From: Alloprevotella sp. oral taxon 473 str. F0040
GTDB lineage: Bacteria > Bacteroidota > Bacteroidia > Bacteroidales > Bacteroidaceae
Length of the DNA: 58,838 nucleotides
Assembly: GCF_000318095.2 (NCBI RefSeq)
Contig: NZ_KB290714.1
Coordinates: 249,017-307,854, forward strand
Reading direction: 5' to 3'
The notes under the pieces: generated by a model
Told to the model about the DNA's origin: nothing
Databases searched by the model: none
What the model saw: only the letters and a program-made list of their open reading frames with translations
Shown: piece by piece, positions 1 through 9,011 of the stretch
Numbering within the stretch: the stretch's first letter is position 1
How the letters are laid out: the number at the start of each line of letters is the position of its first letter
Translations under genes and position numbers: made by a program

Positions 1-586
1 CATCATTCACGGTGATGGCACCTTGGTCGAGCACTAACTCCTTGGTGACGTAGTTGATGGATTGAGGCACATCTTTGAGCAGTGTCGCAGTTTTGGTGCC
101 CACAAATGACACCGTATTTTTATAGGATTGTTCTCTACGTCCCATCACATCGACTGTGGGCAGGTTGCCTTCATGTTCGTGAAGCATGAAATCCACATGA
201 CGATGAGCGTCTTTATTGTCAGAATTTCCGAGAGTGATGGCGCGTTCTTGTGCCACATATCCCATGGCTTGTACACTAAGAATATACTCACCAGCAAGGA
301 GGTTGCCAATCTGGAAGAAACCACTTTTTCCACTATTCACTTTAATCTTTGTTCCTTTCACCGTGATAGAGGCTCCTCCGATAGCATTCCCATTGTTGTC
401 GGTGATTTGTCCGCGCAATTCGAAGAGACGAGTGGTAGAATCGTGTAGTATCACTGAAGCGGGAGAAGAGATGGGGGAAACTGCTGAACTAAACGGTTTA
501 CTCTTTGTTTCGCTATGGGCATGAGCGTTGGAAGGCGTAGCTAAGGCTGTCACCAATAGTGCCACAGGAATGAGTGGGTAAGTCAT
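1..586 (-). CDS. TonB-dependent siderophore receptor, N-terminal part (cut by window edge)
   Basis: Outer-membrane receptor for TonB-driven uptake, probably of an iron-siderophore or similar chelate. About 195 residues are visible: a signal peptide (MTYPLIPVALLVTALATPSNAHA), a Ser/Pro-rich linker, a carboxypeptidase-regulatory-like beta-sandwich (about residues 53-130, ending in a GEYILSVQAMGY-type strand), then the start of the plug (DVPQSINYVTKELVLDQGA). That plug phrase is typical of the FhuA/FepA-like siderophore class rather than of SusC. The start at 586 gives a clean signal peptide. A TAATTTTG box lies upstream at 772-779. The rest of the plug and the barrel lie beyond base 1, so completeness cannot be judged. 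Confidence 0.85.
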   Translation of the reverse strand, partial: MTYPLIPVALLVTALATPSNAHAHSETKSKPFSSAVSPISSPASVILHDSTTRLFELRGQITDNNGNAIGGASITVKGTKIKVNSGKSGFFQIGNLLAGEYILSVQAMGYVAQERAITLGNSDNKDAHRHVDFMLHEHEGNLPTVDVMGRREQSYKNTVSFVGTKTATLLKDVPQSINYVTKELVLDQGAITVND

Positions 587-771
587 AAGAAGTAAGTAGT
601 TTGACGTAGAAAATTAGCATGGGGAGAGCGTTCTGTGTGGTTGTCTCCCCATAGTTCTGTGTAAAATCGATAAGGGAATGTGTCCTTTCCACGACAAAGT
701 AGCCTACACATAGAGGTAACTTTGCCATTTTAGATCAGTCACATCGCATGGTGCACGTACTAAAGCGCACA

Positions 772-779
772 CAAAATTA
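772..779 (-). promoter_or_regulatory. -7 box for the TonB receptor
   Basis: TAATTTTG on the minus strand matches the Bacteroidetes TAnnTTTG -7 element. No clear TTTG -33 element is seen at the usual distance. It implies a leader of about 180 bases. The gap 587-928 holds nothing else recognisable. Confidence 0.45.
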
Positions 780-928
780 CGTGCTTCCCCTTATTTACGA
801 TGAAAATTTTACAATTTTTCTACACCAGTTTCTTATAAAATACTCACATCTAGTGATGAAATGAAGCTCATTTGCCGACCGATGATATTTAATAAATCTA
901 GAGGGCTAGCTCAGCTCTAGTATTATTC

Positions 929-2011
929 CTAATACTTGCTTTTGAGGTTGGGATCAATCGCCTCGATGTTGCGCTTTAACCCCTCGTATTTGGCGCGTTT
1001 CACGGCAGAACCTTTGAAGAGGGTGCGATATTCCTCGATGGTGAGATGGCGCCAGTCTTCCCAAGTCATGGCAAGGAGGGCTGGAGAGGGCTGGAATGCC
1101 TCGATATTCGTGGGACGCGCCAGACGATTCCAAGGGCAGACATCTCCACAACGGTCGCAGCCGTAGAACATTTCTCCCATTTGTTCGCCTGTACCTTCGG
1201 GGAGCGTGTCGCCACGATATTCGATGGTGAGGTAAGAAAGACATTTTCTAGCATCCAATCCTCGTTCGCTGAGGCACTGTGCAGGGCAGGCACGCAAGCA
1301 CTTTGTACATGGACCGCAACGATTCTCCACGGGCTGGTCGTAAGCATCGGCAGGGAGCGTGAGAAAGAGTTCTCCGAGGAAGAAATAACTCCCAGCACCT
1401 GGGATAATTAACTGAGAGTTTTTACCAATCCACCCTAGTCCCGACTTCCATGCCCAATATCGCTCATCGACTGGTGCGGTGTCGGTGAACACGCGTGAAC
1501 CTTCTAGTTGTTCCGCTGCATCTGGATGTCCCGTCTCTATGAGATGTTGACGGATGTTTCCCAGAAACTGGAAAAGGCGCGATTTCATTTCATCGTGATA
1601 GTCCTTGCCTCGGGCATAGCGCGCAAGTGGGATGTAGCGTTCTTGCCGTTGTCTTTTTAGGCGTGGGCTGGGAGACTGAGCAGCTGTTGTGCTATCTTCC
1701 TCTATCGTTTGATCTGCTACGGAGGAGTTGGGGCTTTCCTCAGCGTTCGTCTGTTTTGCTTCTGGAACAAAGGTGTAGTAGTTGAGCGCAACAGAAACGA
1801 TGCACTGCACTCCTTCGACCAGAAGGCGAGGGTCACGGCGTTTCTCTTCATTGCGTTCGAGATAGCTCATCTCTCCGTGCATACCACTGTCGAGCCATTG
1901 CTGACGGCGCGCTGCATGCTCGTCATCCATGGGGAGGGCAGGAGAGATGCCGCAAGCAAAAAAGCCGAGGCGTTGTGCTTCGGCTTTGAGATATTCGGAA
2001 GAAAGAATCAT
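929..2011 (-). CDS. queG: Epoxyqueuosine reductase QueG
   Basis: Cobalamin- and Fe-S-dependent enzyme that reduces epoxyqueuosine to queuosine in tRNA, the last step of queuosine synthesis; cytosolic. Two ferredoxin-like clusters are visible: CGPCTKCLRACP and CDRCGDVCPWN. The DTAPVDERYWAWKSGLGWIGKN stretch before them is the QueG core signature. The open frame begins at 2071, but the family-like N-terminus (MILSSEYLKAEAQRLGF) starts at 2011, so that start is preferred. An unusual hydrophilic Ser/Glu/Thr-rich insertion of about 40 residues lies between the NYYTF motif and the YIPLARYARGKDYH motif. The gene follows the polysaccharide deacetylase closely and is probably co-transcribed with it. 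Confidence 0.93.
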   Translation of the reverse strand: MILSSEYLKAEAQRLGFFACGISPALPMDDEHAARRQQWLDSGMHGEMSYLERNEEKRRDPRLLVEGVQCIVSVALNYYTFVPEAKQTNAEESPNSSVADQTIEEDSTTAAQSPSPRLKRQRQERYIPLARYARGKDYHDEMKSRLFQFLGNIRQHLIETGHPDAAEQLEGSRVFTDTAPVDERYWAWKSGLGWIGKNSQLIIPGAGSYFFLGELFLTLPADAYDQPVENRCGPCTKCLRACPAQCLSERGLDARKCLSYLTIEYRGDTLPEGTGEQMGEMFYGCDRCGDVCPWNRLARPTNIEAFQPSPALLAMTWEDWRHLTIEEYRTLFKGSAVKRAKYEGLKRNIEAIDPNLKSKY

Positions 2012-2090
2012 GTGCTGTGTCTGTGTTGAGAGGGCGGTAGAGCGAACCGCTGAAGTGGGATGAGAAGGCATAGGAAATCGTGGTTATCGG

Positions 2091-2702
2091 TTATGGGAAA
2101 ACCTTGAATTCGTAGCCTTGTTTGAGCAACCATTCTATGGCGCGAGGGAGCGCATATTGGAGTTTCTCGTAGCTCTTGATGCTGTCGTGGAAGGTGATAA
2201 TGCTACCATTGCGTGCATAGTGGCGAACATTGGCCAGTACATCGCGACCATTGAGCCGAGTGGAGTAGTCGCGAGTGACCAAATCCCACATCACGACACG
2301 ATATCTACGAGAGATGGCATGATATTGTGGCCATTTCATCCATCCGTGGGGAGGACGGAAGAGATCAGTATGGAGATATTCATTAGCGCGTTCAACATTG
2401 CGCACATAACTACTGATGCCGTGGAGATGCCCCGAGATGTGGTTGAAGGTGTGGTTGCCGAGTCGGTGTCCGCGACGGCGCACTTCTTCAAAGATTTCTG
2501 GATATTTCCGGATATTATCGCCCACCATGAAAAACGTCGCTTTGACGTTGTATTGATCCAACACATCGAGCACCCACGGCGTCACCTCAGGGATGGGGCC
2601 ATCGTCAAAGGTGAGATAAACCGCATGGTCATTGGGATCCATACGCCAGAGAGCATTTGGATAGAGCCAACGGAGAAAAAAAGCGGGTTGTTCGATAATC
2701 AT
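2091..2702 (-). CDS. Polysaccharide deacetylase family protein (NodB domain)
   Basis: Predicted metal-dependent carbohydrate N- or O-deacetylase of family CE4. The motifs are present: TFDDGP (catalytic Asp plus metal Asp), NHTFNH (the two metal His), RPPHG and a late TFHDS. It is one compact domain of about 203 residues with no clear signal peptide, so it may act in the cytoplasm or at the inner face of the membrane. The start MIIEQPAFFLRWLYP at 2702 is preferred over the ATG three codons upstream because related Bacteroidetes proteins begin this way. It lies between the DUF2723 gene and queG on the same strand. The substrate is unknown. Confidence 0.88.
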   Translation of the reverse strand: MIIEQPAFFLRWLYPNALWRMDPNDHAVYLTFDDGPIPEVTPWVLDVLDQYNVKATFFMVGDNIRKYPEIFEEVRRRGHRLGNHTFNHISGHLHGISSYVRNVERANEYLHTDLFRPPHGWMKWPQYHAISRRYRVVMWDLVTRDYSTRLNGRDVLANVRHYARNGSIITFHDSIKSYEKLQYALPRAIEWLLKQGYEFKVFP

Positions 2703-2754
2703 AGCGTGCACTCAAAAGAGGGGGCAGAAATCGCAGTCAAGAAGATAGAAATCT

Positions 2755-2779
2755 GCCCCAGACTTTGAGAGTCTGGGGC
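2755..2779 (-). terminator. Hairpin after the DUF2723 gene
   Basis: GCCCCAGACT pairs with AGTCTGGGGC, a perfect 10-bp stem with a 5-base loop, just past the DUF2723 stop. The U-tract is weak, so some readthrough into the deacetylase is likely. Confidence 0.5.
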
Positions 2780-2793
2780 GAATTTCGGAGAGA

Positions 2794-5700
2794 TTATTCA
2801 GCTTCGTCAAGCATTGCAGGCATAGCATTTTGCTGTTGCTGCATTTGCATTTGGCGTTCGCGCTCCATCATGCGCTGGATGATCACTTGTCCAGCAGGAG
2901 TGCGCTCGAGATTTTTCAAGAAATTGTCGTAAACCTTCGCTTCAGGAGCCTTGATTTCTGTAAGTCCTTCGAGAGCTATTTGCAGCACTTGTATCTTCTG
3001 CATGAGCGTGTTGCCATAAGAGGCGAGACGACTCTCGGGAAGGGTGCTTGCCCAGTTCATATATTGCATGGTGTTTTTAGCAACCGCGGTGAGGATGCGA
3101 CGAGCATCGGCATCACGACCAAGCTCGTGATAGAGCTGTGGCATGAGGAACTGGCGACCGTTGGGGCTAAAGCCAAGCGAGAAGAAGTCGTAAGGCACTT
3201 GTTGAGCAGGGAATACTTGTTCGCACTTGTTGAGCACTTCTAAAGCCTCCTTCTTGCGGCCTTCCTTCGCCAATTGGGCGGCGAGCTGCACCATACGCAT
3301 ACGATGGGTGTAGCACATGCGCATAATCGTTTGGTCAACATAAACATTGGGATCAGCAATGTTGCCAAAGCGGAACTTCTTCATGAAGTTGTCATACATG
3401 CGCTGTGTATCAACCATCTCATTCTGAGAAGCAAAAGGAGTGATGCGCGCGGCAAGTCCTTCGAGCATGAGGAACTTCTCAAGTCCTGCTTGTGAATCGC
3501 TACCCAGTGTCGTGCTCATGTAGAGTGGACGAGTCCAGTTGTGGCGAGCGAGCATCTCATACATCATGATGTCGTTCTTGAAGAGTTTGCGCTTTCCTTT
3601 GAGGGAAATCACCATCTTGTCGGGGATGCTGTCTTTTCCGTTAGGCAATTTCATTCCGCTGCGCAAAACGGCGGCTTTGTCTACGGTCATTACGAGCGAG
3701 TCGGTGGGGATGATGCCGAAGTCTTTGTTGCGCACGAAGTTGTCCATCACATAGGAGAGTTCAAATGGATCGACTTTTTTGCCTTCTGCTGCGAATTGCT
3801 TCTTGAGTTCTTCCAACTTGTCGTTCATCGGCTCAATGAGAATGAGGTCGTGTCCACCCACATTGTCCACATATTCCCAACGATTCCAAGTGATGGGGAG
3901 TGCAGGACTGTTCCAAGCTGGACGACGCATTTGGTCGATATACCAGTCGGTGGAGAGATAGGAAAGGTTGCAGACACGAGCATCTGTGCGATTGCCTTCT
4001 ACATCTTGGTTGTACCAGAGAGGGAAGGTGTCGTTGTCACCATTGGTGAAGATAACTGGATTTCCCTTTTCGTCGAGCGAGTTGAGGTAGTTCAAACCGA
4101 AATCGCGTGCGGCAGTGCGGCCAGAACGATCGTGGTCATCCCAAGTTTGGCTCACCATTTGCAGCGGAACAGCGATGGCAATGACAGAAGCAATGCCGGC
4201 AGCTGCGAGATGAGGCACTTTTACACGGCGAAGACCTTCGACGATAGCGGCTACACCCAAACCAATCCAAATGGAGAAGGCATAGAACGAGCCTGCATAA
4301 GCGTAGTCGCGCTCACGAGGTTCGCTAGGTGTTTGGTTGAGGTAAAGCACAATGGCGAGACCTGTCATGAAGAACAGGAAGAAGACCACCCAAAACTGTT
4401 GGATACCTTTCTTTCCCCGGTAGGCTTGCCAGAAGAGGCCCGCCAAACCAAGCAACAAGGGCAAGCAGAAGAATACGTTATGTCCCTTGTTGTTTTTCAA
4501 ATCATCGGGCAGGAGTGATTGATCGCCGTAGAGAGCATTGTCAATGAAGGGGATACCAGTGATCCATTGTCCATGTTCCACTTCTCCATAGCTTTGAACA
4601 TCATTTTGTCTACCAGCAAAGTTCCACATGAAGTAGCGCCAGTACATGAAATTCACCTGATAAGAGAGGAAGAATCGGAGGTTGTCCATCTGTGTGGGCA
4701 TCTCTCCTGTAAAGCTATAAGGCTGTCCTTCGTATTCGCCAGAAACATCTACAGTCTTAGTGTCTACACCACCGAGCCATTCATTGTAAAGGCCTGCATG
4801 CTTGCGTGAGTGCATGCGAGGGAAGAGCATCTTTTGTGCGCTGGGGAACACAGGTTGTGTCGTCACCTCCACCACATCATAGCGGTCGGGTTCGTTAGCA
4901 TTTTGCTTTTCGTGGCGTTGCACAGTCTCTTCCTTGGAATATCCAAGAGCTTGTGAGGTATAGGCCTCCCCATAGAATAAGGGTTTTGTGCCATACTGTT
5001 CACGATTGAGATAAGTGCCGAGGGAGAAAATGTCTTCAGGAGAGTTTTGGTCCATGGGAGGATTGGCGACAGAGCGGATGACAATCACCGCATAGGTGGA
5101 GTAGCCAATCATGAGCATGAGCATGCACAAGAGAGAGGTGTTGAGTGCGCGTTTGCGTACCACGTATTCTCCATCGCGCTTCCAGAAGAGGAGAGCCCCT
5201 AAGAGTGCCAATACCACAATACCAATGAAGAGAGGGCCAGCGATTCCTTTGCCATAGAAGGGAATACCCAACATGGCAACACTAGCAAGGTAGAGAGAAA
5301 CGGCAGTAGTGCGGTTGTGCTGTGTGGTGCTCCAAATGGCAGCACCTACCACGCCGATGAGGGCAAGGATGTAGATTACCAAACCGGTGTTGAATGGCAG
5401 GCCGACGGTGTTCACGAAGAACAATTCAAACCAGCCACCGACTTTCACGATGCCTGGTACCACGCCATAGAGCACTGCGGCAACGAGCACCACGCTCAAG
5501 CCAAGTGCAAGGAGAGAACCTTTGAGGTTGGCGTTGGGATACTTCTTGTAGTAGTACACCAACACGATAGCGGGCAAGCAAAGGAGGTTGAGCAGGTGGA
5601 CACCGATGGAGAGTCCTGTGAGGTAAAAAATGAGGACGAGCCAGCGGTCGGAGTGTGGCGCATCGGCATTGTCTTCCCACTTGAGAATCAACCAGAACAC

Positions 5701-6168
5701 CAAGGCAGTGAACATGGAAGAATAGGCATATACTTCGCCTTCTACAGCAGAGAACCAGAAAGTGTCGCTCCAAGTGTAAGCCAAAGCACCAGCCACACCA
5801 CAGGCAATAATCGTAACAGTCTGCGCCATATTTTCTACCACACCCTCAGTGCAGATGAGTTTGCGTGCCAAGTGGGTGATACTCCAAAAGAGGAACAAGA
5901 TGCAGAATGCCGAGAGGGTGGCACTCATCACATTGATCCAATATGCCACTTGCTCAGGGCCAGAGGCAAAGAGGGAGAAAAACTTGCCGGTGAGCATGAA
6001 GAAAGGTGCACCAGGTGGGTGTCCCACTTCAAGGCGATAGGCAGTAGTGATGAACTCGGGGCAGTCCCAGAACGAAGCCGTGGGCTCTACGGTCGAGATG
6101 TAGGTAAAGGCTGCGATGAGAAATACGAGCCAACCTGTGATGTTGTTGATAAGTTTGAACTGTTTCAT
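2794..6168 (-). CDS. DUF2723 family membrane protein with TPR-like C-terminus
   Basis: Very large (1124 residues) integral membrane protein. The N-terminus holds the DUF2723 signature (TASFWDCPEFITTAYRLEVGHPPGAP), in which the acidic pair and the HPPG turn resemble GT-C fold glycosyltransferases that use lipid-linked sugars. About a dozen hydrophobic segments fill roughly residues 10-360 and 560-690. The rest is hydrophilic, with helical TPR-like repeats around residues 950-1080 and a Gln/Met-rich tail. The eukaryotic DUF2723 protein TMEM260 is a protein O-mannosyltransferase, so a role in O-glycosylation of exported proteins is a reasonable inference, not shown here. It is transcribed alone from the promoter at 6310 and ends at the 2755 hairpin. 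Confidence 0.85.
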   Translation of the reverse strand: MKQFKLINNITGWLVFLIAAFTYISTVEPTASFWDCPEFITTAYRLEVGHPPGAPFFMLTGKFFSLFASGPEQVAYWINVMSATLSAFCILFLFWSITHLARKLICTEGVVENMAQTVTIIACGVAGALAYTWSDTFWFSAVEGEVYAYSSMFTALVFWLILKWEDNADAPHSDRWLVLIFYLTGLSIGVHLLNLLCLPAIVLVYYYKKYPNANLKGSLLALGLSVVLVAAVLYGVVPGIVKVGGWFELFFVNTVGLPFNTGLVIYILALIGVVGAAIWSTTQHNRTTAVSLYLASVAMLGIPFYGKGIAGPLFIGIVVLALLGALLFWKRDGEYVVRKRALNTSLLCMLMLMIGYSTYAVIVIRSVANPPMDQNSPEDIFSLGTYLNREQYGTKPLFYGEAYTSQALGYSKEETVQRHEKQNANEPDRYDVVEVTTQPVFPSAQKMLFPRMHSRKHAGLYNEWLGGVDTKTVDVSGEYEGQPYSFTGEMPTQMDNLRFFLSYQVNFMYWRYFMWNFAGRQNDVQSYGEVEHGQWITGIPFIDNALYGDQSLLPDDLKNNKGHNVFFCLPLLLGLAGLFWQAYRGKKGIQQFWVVFFLFFMTGLAIVLYLNQTPSEPRERDYAYAGSFYAFSIWIGLGVAAIVEGLRRVKVPHLAAAGIASVIAIAVPLQMVSQTWDDHDRSGRTAARDFGLNYLNSLDEKGNPVIFTNGDNDTFPLWYNQDVEGNRTDARVCNLSYLSTDWYIDQMRRPAWNSPALPITWNRWEYVDNVGGHDLILIEPMNDKLEELKKQFAAEGKKVDPFELSYVMDNFVRNKDFGIIPTDSLVMTVDKAAVLRSGMKLPNGKDSIPDKMVISLKGKRKLFKNDIMMYEMLARHNWTRPLYMSTTLGSDSQAGLEKFLMLEGLAARITPFASQNEMVDTQRMYDNFMKKFRFGNIADPNVYVDQTIMRMCYTHRMRMVQLAAQLAKEGRKKEALEVLNKCEQVFPAQQVPYDFFSLGFSPNGRQFLMPQLYHELGRDADARRILTAVAKNTMQYMNWASTLPESRLASYGNTLMQKIQVLQIALEGLTEIKAPEAKVYDNFLKNLERTPAGQVIIQRMMERERQMQMQQQQNAMPAMLDEAE

Positions 6169-6309
6169 TGTGGCACGGATGTGGTTACACCTGTTGCTAA
6201 TAGAGATTACAGCAGAAGAAAGGGTAGTGATGCACTGCGTGTTGCGGCTTTTGCCTACGTCGCCGTAGGGGGCTGCGATACATTAGAGCACTAACTACCT
6301 AGTATCTTG

Positions 6310-6317
6310 CAAAAGTA
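6310..6317 (-). promoter_or_regulatory. -7 box for the DUF2723 gene
   Basis: TACTTTTG on the minus strand, fitting TAnnTTTG. The leader would be about 135 bases and includes a small perfect hairpin at 6254-6269 (CCTACG/CGTAGG). Confidence 0.5.
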
Positions 6318-6485
6318 CAAAGTTTTTTTTGTTTTCCTCCCACGTTTATGTTAGAATATCGCAAACCCCTTATTTTTTCATGCTTCGTAGTATTGACAAG
6401 CAAGTCGAAAAGCGCAGGATACATACGTTGTTGTCTTCGTTTTCTGGTTCAGTAGCGTGCGATTTCCGTATAAAAGGAAGACGCC

Positions 6486-6513
6486 CGCGTCAAAACAAGG
6501 TTGTTTTGATGCG
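6486..6513 (-). terminator. Probable terminator of the small beta-barrel gene
   Basis: A 13-bp stem (CGCGTCAAAACAA with TTGTTTTGATGCG, one G-U pair) with a 2-base loop, about 115 bases past the stop at 6628. The U-tract is weak. The rest of the 6169-6627 gap holds only the DUF2723 promoter and leader. Confidence 0.4.
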
Positions 6514-6627
6514 AGCGTTGTATGATAGAGGAAGGGCATTTAACAGGAATCTTCATAAATTCTTGTTTCTGGTGCCGTCTGAGTGAACCGAAAATGATGG
6601 AAGATTAGATGCCCCAAGAATGTAGGC

Positions 6628-7083
6628 TTAGAAGCGATAGTGCATACCTACGGTGAGGCGACCAGAACTTGCTCTGCTAATGAGGCCAGTGACTTCGGTG
6701 GTAAGGAAAATGTCATCTGTGAGTTCTAGTTGCATTCCACCACCAAAATTTGCTCCGATGTAGCCAGTTTCCCAGCCCACCCCAGCTTCAATACCAATGA
6801 GAGGGTACAAAGTGATGTGTTGGTTCATGGGGAAGAGGTAGTGCCCATTCACACCAATGATGAGACTGGGGAAAAAAGCGGGCATGGTAGATGCGCGACC
6901 TTCGAGACGGATGGGGGAGTCAAGATGATATTGCGCTTGAACACCAAGCATCAAACCATCTCCAGCCGAGATATGTGCACCAAAAGTTGCCAATTGATTT
7001 TCCTTGAAGGTGTTCCTCTGCTGTGCCATGCTGGGAAGAAGCGTAAGCATGGCTGCGATTGCTAAGAAAAGACGTTTTTTCAT
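6628..7083 (-). CDS. Small outer-membrane beta-barrel protein
   Basis: A 151-residue secreted protein with signal peptide MKKRLFLAIAAMLTLLPSMAQ followed by alternating amphipathic strands and a C-terminal aromatic residue (VGMHYRF), the usual form of an 8-stranded barrel recognised by BAM. The open frame extends 60 codons further upstream, but that part is low-complexity and lies across the promoter at 7116-7123, so the start at 7083 is chosen. It resembles the porin/opacity family in size. No specific function can be assigned. Confidence 0.75.
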   Translation of the reverse strand: MKKRLFLAIAAMLTLLPSMAQQRNTFKENQLATFGAHISAGDGLMLGVQAQYHLDSPIRLEGRASTMPAFFPSLIIGVNGHYLFPMNQHITLYPLIGIEAGVGWETGYIGANFGGGMQLELTDDIFLTTEVTGLISRASSGRLTVGMHYRF

Positions 7084-7115
7084 ACAGGGTTTTGTTTGTT
7101 GTAAAATAATGGATA

Positions 7116-7123
7116 CAAAGTTA
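7116..7123 (-). promoter_or_regulatory. -7 box for the small barrel gene
   Basis: TAACTTTG on the minus strand, about 30 bases before the ATG at 7083. It overlaps the last codons of the DUF1634 gene (stop at 7121). Confidence 0.45.
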
Positions 7124-7498
7124 GTGGTGTACACCACCCAGAGAATTACTGATGATGACCGTGAGCACGATGGCGGTGATGGCCACGTAGAGCCAATCTT
7201 GCTCCACGATGAAGTCAAAAAACGAGAGAACCACACGGGCGATTGGTGTGAGGATGAGGACAATCACGCCTACTTGTATGCAACTTGCGGCATCGCCATG
7301 GAGGATGCCTTGCCACAATCCACCGAGTGTGGTGAAGTTAAATTGCGCTGCTGCGTTAGCGGCTTCAAAATGTCGATAATCTGGCACGGGGTCTAGGCCA
7401 TGCTGTATGAGATAATAGACGCCGCCAATGGTAGCAAGGAGACAAGCGAGAATGACTCCCCAACGGAGCGTGTTGCCTATGAGTTGTTGGATGTCCAT
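7121..7498 (-). CDS. DUF1634 domain membrane protein
   Basis: A 125-residue protein with three hydrophobic segments (about residues 12-32, 75-95 and 100-120). The N-terminal pattern LRWGVILACLLATIGGVYYL and the PIARVVLSFFDFIVEQDWLYV stretch are typical of DUF1634. This family is regularly found beside TauE/SafE permeases and probably acts as their small partner. Here it follows the permease by 27 bases, consistent with one operon. The transported substrate is unknown. Confidence 0.85.
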   Translation of the reverse strand: MDIQQLIGNTLRWGVILACLLATIGGVYYLIQHGLDPVPDYRHFEAANAAAQFNFTTLGGLWQGILHGDAASCIQVGVIVLILTPIARVVLSFFDFIVEQDWLYVAITAIVLTVIISNSLGGVHH

Positions 7499-7525
7499 AT
7501 ACGAATGCTTTGAAGCGTCTTTGGG

Positions 7526-8368
7526 TTAGTGATTGAGTCCTCCTGTGAGTCCCATGTAAATCATATTTATAGCTACGGCGAGAATGGCATAGAAAAATAT
7601 CTTGCGAAGCAACTTTACGTCTAATTTCTTGAGTAGTCTTGCTCCAGTAAGTGCTCCAAGTAGCACGCCAATCATCACAGGGAAGGCGATGCCTGGCACG
7701 ATGATGCCGCGCTGGATGTAGACCACAGCTGAGGCGCAGGCGGTGACACCAATCATAAAGTTGGAGGTGGTGGTGCTGACTTTGAAGGGAACCTTCATGC
7801 AACCATCCATCGCAATGACTTTGAGTGCGCCAGAACCGATGCCCAAAATGCCAGAGAGGAATCCTGCTAAAGCCATCACCGAGAAACCACCTGCTACGTT
7901 GGTGAGTTGGTAAGCCTGTTTGGTGCCATCCTTTAGGGGATATTCGCCATAGAGTTTGAGTTTTTGAGCCATGGCACTGCCTTTCACATCCGTGTGGTCG
8001 GCATGTTTGCGACGTTGTGCGAGTGCTGTTGTGGTGAGTGCCAATCCGAAGATGATGGCCAGTACACTATTATTGAAATATAAGGCTACGGCAGCTCCAA
8101 TCACAGCCCCAATGGTGGTGGCAATCTCGAGCAACATCCCCAAACGAATGTTGGTGATGCCTTCTTTCACGTAGGCAGAGCCCGAACCGCTAGAAGTGGC
8201 AATGGAAGCAACTAAGGCTGCTCCTACGGCATAGTGAAAGTCGATGCCAAAACAAAGAGTGAGTAGGGGGATAACTACCACACCACCTCCGAGTCCTGTG
8301 AGCGAGCCTAGTAGTCCTGCAGCATAAGCTCCAATGAGAAGGATGAGTGTAAAAGCTAATACAGTCAT
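7526..8368 (-). CDS. TauE/SafE family permease (sulfite/sulfonate exporter-like)
   Basis: A 280-residue inner-membrane permease with two repeated halves, each starting with a glycine-rich helix (GLLGSLTGLGGGVVVIPLL and GFLSGILGIGSGALKV), the hallmark of TauE/SafE. Family members export organic sulfur or sulfite compounds or act as anion permeases; the substrate here is not known. The open frame continues upstream to a TTG at 8422, but that codon lies inside the -7 box, so the ATG at 8368 is the real start. It forms an operon with the DUF1634 gene. Confidence 0.88.
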   Translation of the reverse strand: MTVLAFTLILLIGAYAAGLLGSLTGLGGGVVVIPLLTLCFGIDFHYAVGAALVASIATSSGSGSAYVKEGITNIRLGMLLEIATTIGAVIGAAVALYFNNSVLAIIFGLALTTTALAQRRKHADHTDVKGSAMAQKLKLYGEYPLKDGTKQAYQLTNVAGGFSVMALAGFLSGILGIGSGALKVIAMDGCMKVPFKVSTTTSNFMIGVTACASAVVYIQRGIIVPGIAFPVMIGVLLGALTGARLLKKLDVKLLRKIFFYAILAVAINMIYMGLTGGLNH

Positions 8369-8419
8369 ACTGTGTAGAAATCTTGTGGCTACGCTATTGG
8401 AAGCGTGCGTGTTCGCTTG

Positions 8420-8427
8420 CAAAATTA
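8420..8427 (-). promoter_or_regulatory. -7 box for the TauE/DUF1634 operon
   Basis: TAATTTTG on the minus strand. It places the transcript start near 8414, about 45 bases before the ATG at 8368, and rules out the longer open frame. Confidence 0.5.
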
Positions 8428-8462
8428 CGACTTTGAATGAGTTCGTTGGCTTTTAGTGCGTT

Positions 8463-8499
8463 AAAAAAAGCCCCTTGCTGTGCTGCAAGAGGCTTTTTT
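8463..8499. terminator. Bidirectional-looking terminator after the biotin carrier gene
   Basis: A-tract, then a stem (GCC-CTTGC with GCAAG-GGC and small bulges), then a T-tract. It lies 50 bases past the biotin carrier stop and ends the minus-strand carboxyltransferase operon. Confidence 0.75.
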
Positions 8500-8549
8500 C
8501 GTATAAAGAACGCAAAAAACTGCGTATAGTCAAAGGAAGTATCAGTGGA

Positions 8550-9005
8550 TTAACCGATGGTGAGGAGGGTAGTGCCTTCGAGCACGCTGTCGCCAGCGGC
8601 TACGCAAACACCAGTCACCGTACCGTCGCACTCAGCCGTGATGTTGTTCTCCATCTTCATGGCTTCGAGCACCACCACAGTGTCGCCCTTCTTCACGGCT
8701 TGACCAGCAGCCACAAGCACTTGGGTCACTACACCAGGGAGGGGAGCATTCACAGGTTCGCCAGCACCAGCGGCACCTTTAGCTACAGGAGCAGGAGCGG
8801 CTTCAGCTTTAGGCGCAGCAGCTACGGGAGCTGCAGGTGCAGCAGCGGCTGCTACTTCGGGCAAATCGCCTTCAGTGAGGGGAGCTCCGAGGATTTCCAC
8901 GTCGAAGGCCACGCCATTCACGTTGAGTTTGGCCACTTGGTCGCGGAGCGATTCGATGGTCACGTCGTAGCGTGCGCCATTGACCGTATAACTATATGTT
9001 CTCAT
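8550..9005 (-). CDS. Biotin carboxyl carrier protein (decarboxylase gamma-type)
   Basis: A 151-residue carrier subunit. An N-terminal beta domain (about 1-45) is followed by a flexible Ala/Pro linker (about 50-82) and a biotinyl domain (83-151) with the biotinylation motif EAMKM (Lys117). The carrier shuttles CO2 between carboxyltransferase and carboxylase or decarboxylase sites on acyl-CoA. It is the last gene of the operon, 6 bases after the small subunit gene, and a terminator follows. Size and context match the gamma subunit of methylmalonyl-CoA decarboxylase or the carrier of a propionyl-CoA carboxylase. Confidence 0.9.
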   Translation of the reverse strand: MRTYSYTVNGARYDVTIESLRDQVAKLNVNGVAFDVEILGAPLTEGDLPEVAAAAAPAAPVAAAPKAEAAPAPVAKGAAGAGEPVNAPLPGVVTQVLVAAGQAVKKGDTVVVLEAMKMENNITAECDGTVTGVCVAAGDSVLEGTTLLTIG

Positions 9006-9011
9006 TGCGGA

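Noticed and set aside
5317-6294. Long plus-strand frame (325 codons) antisense to the DUF2723 gene
   Set aside because: A shadow of a highly biased coding gene on the other strand; composition is His/Glu-rich as expected for an antisense frame, and there is no motif.
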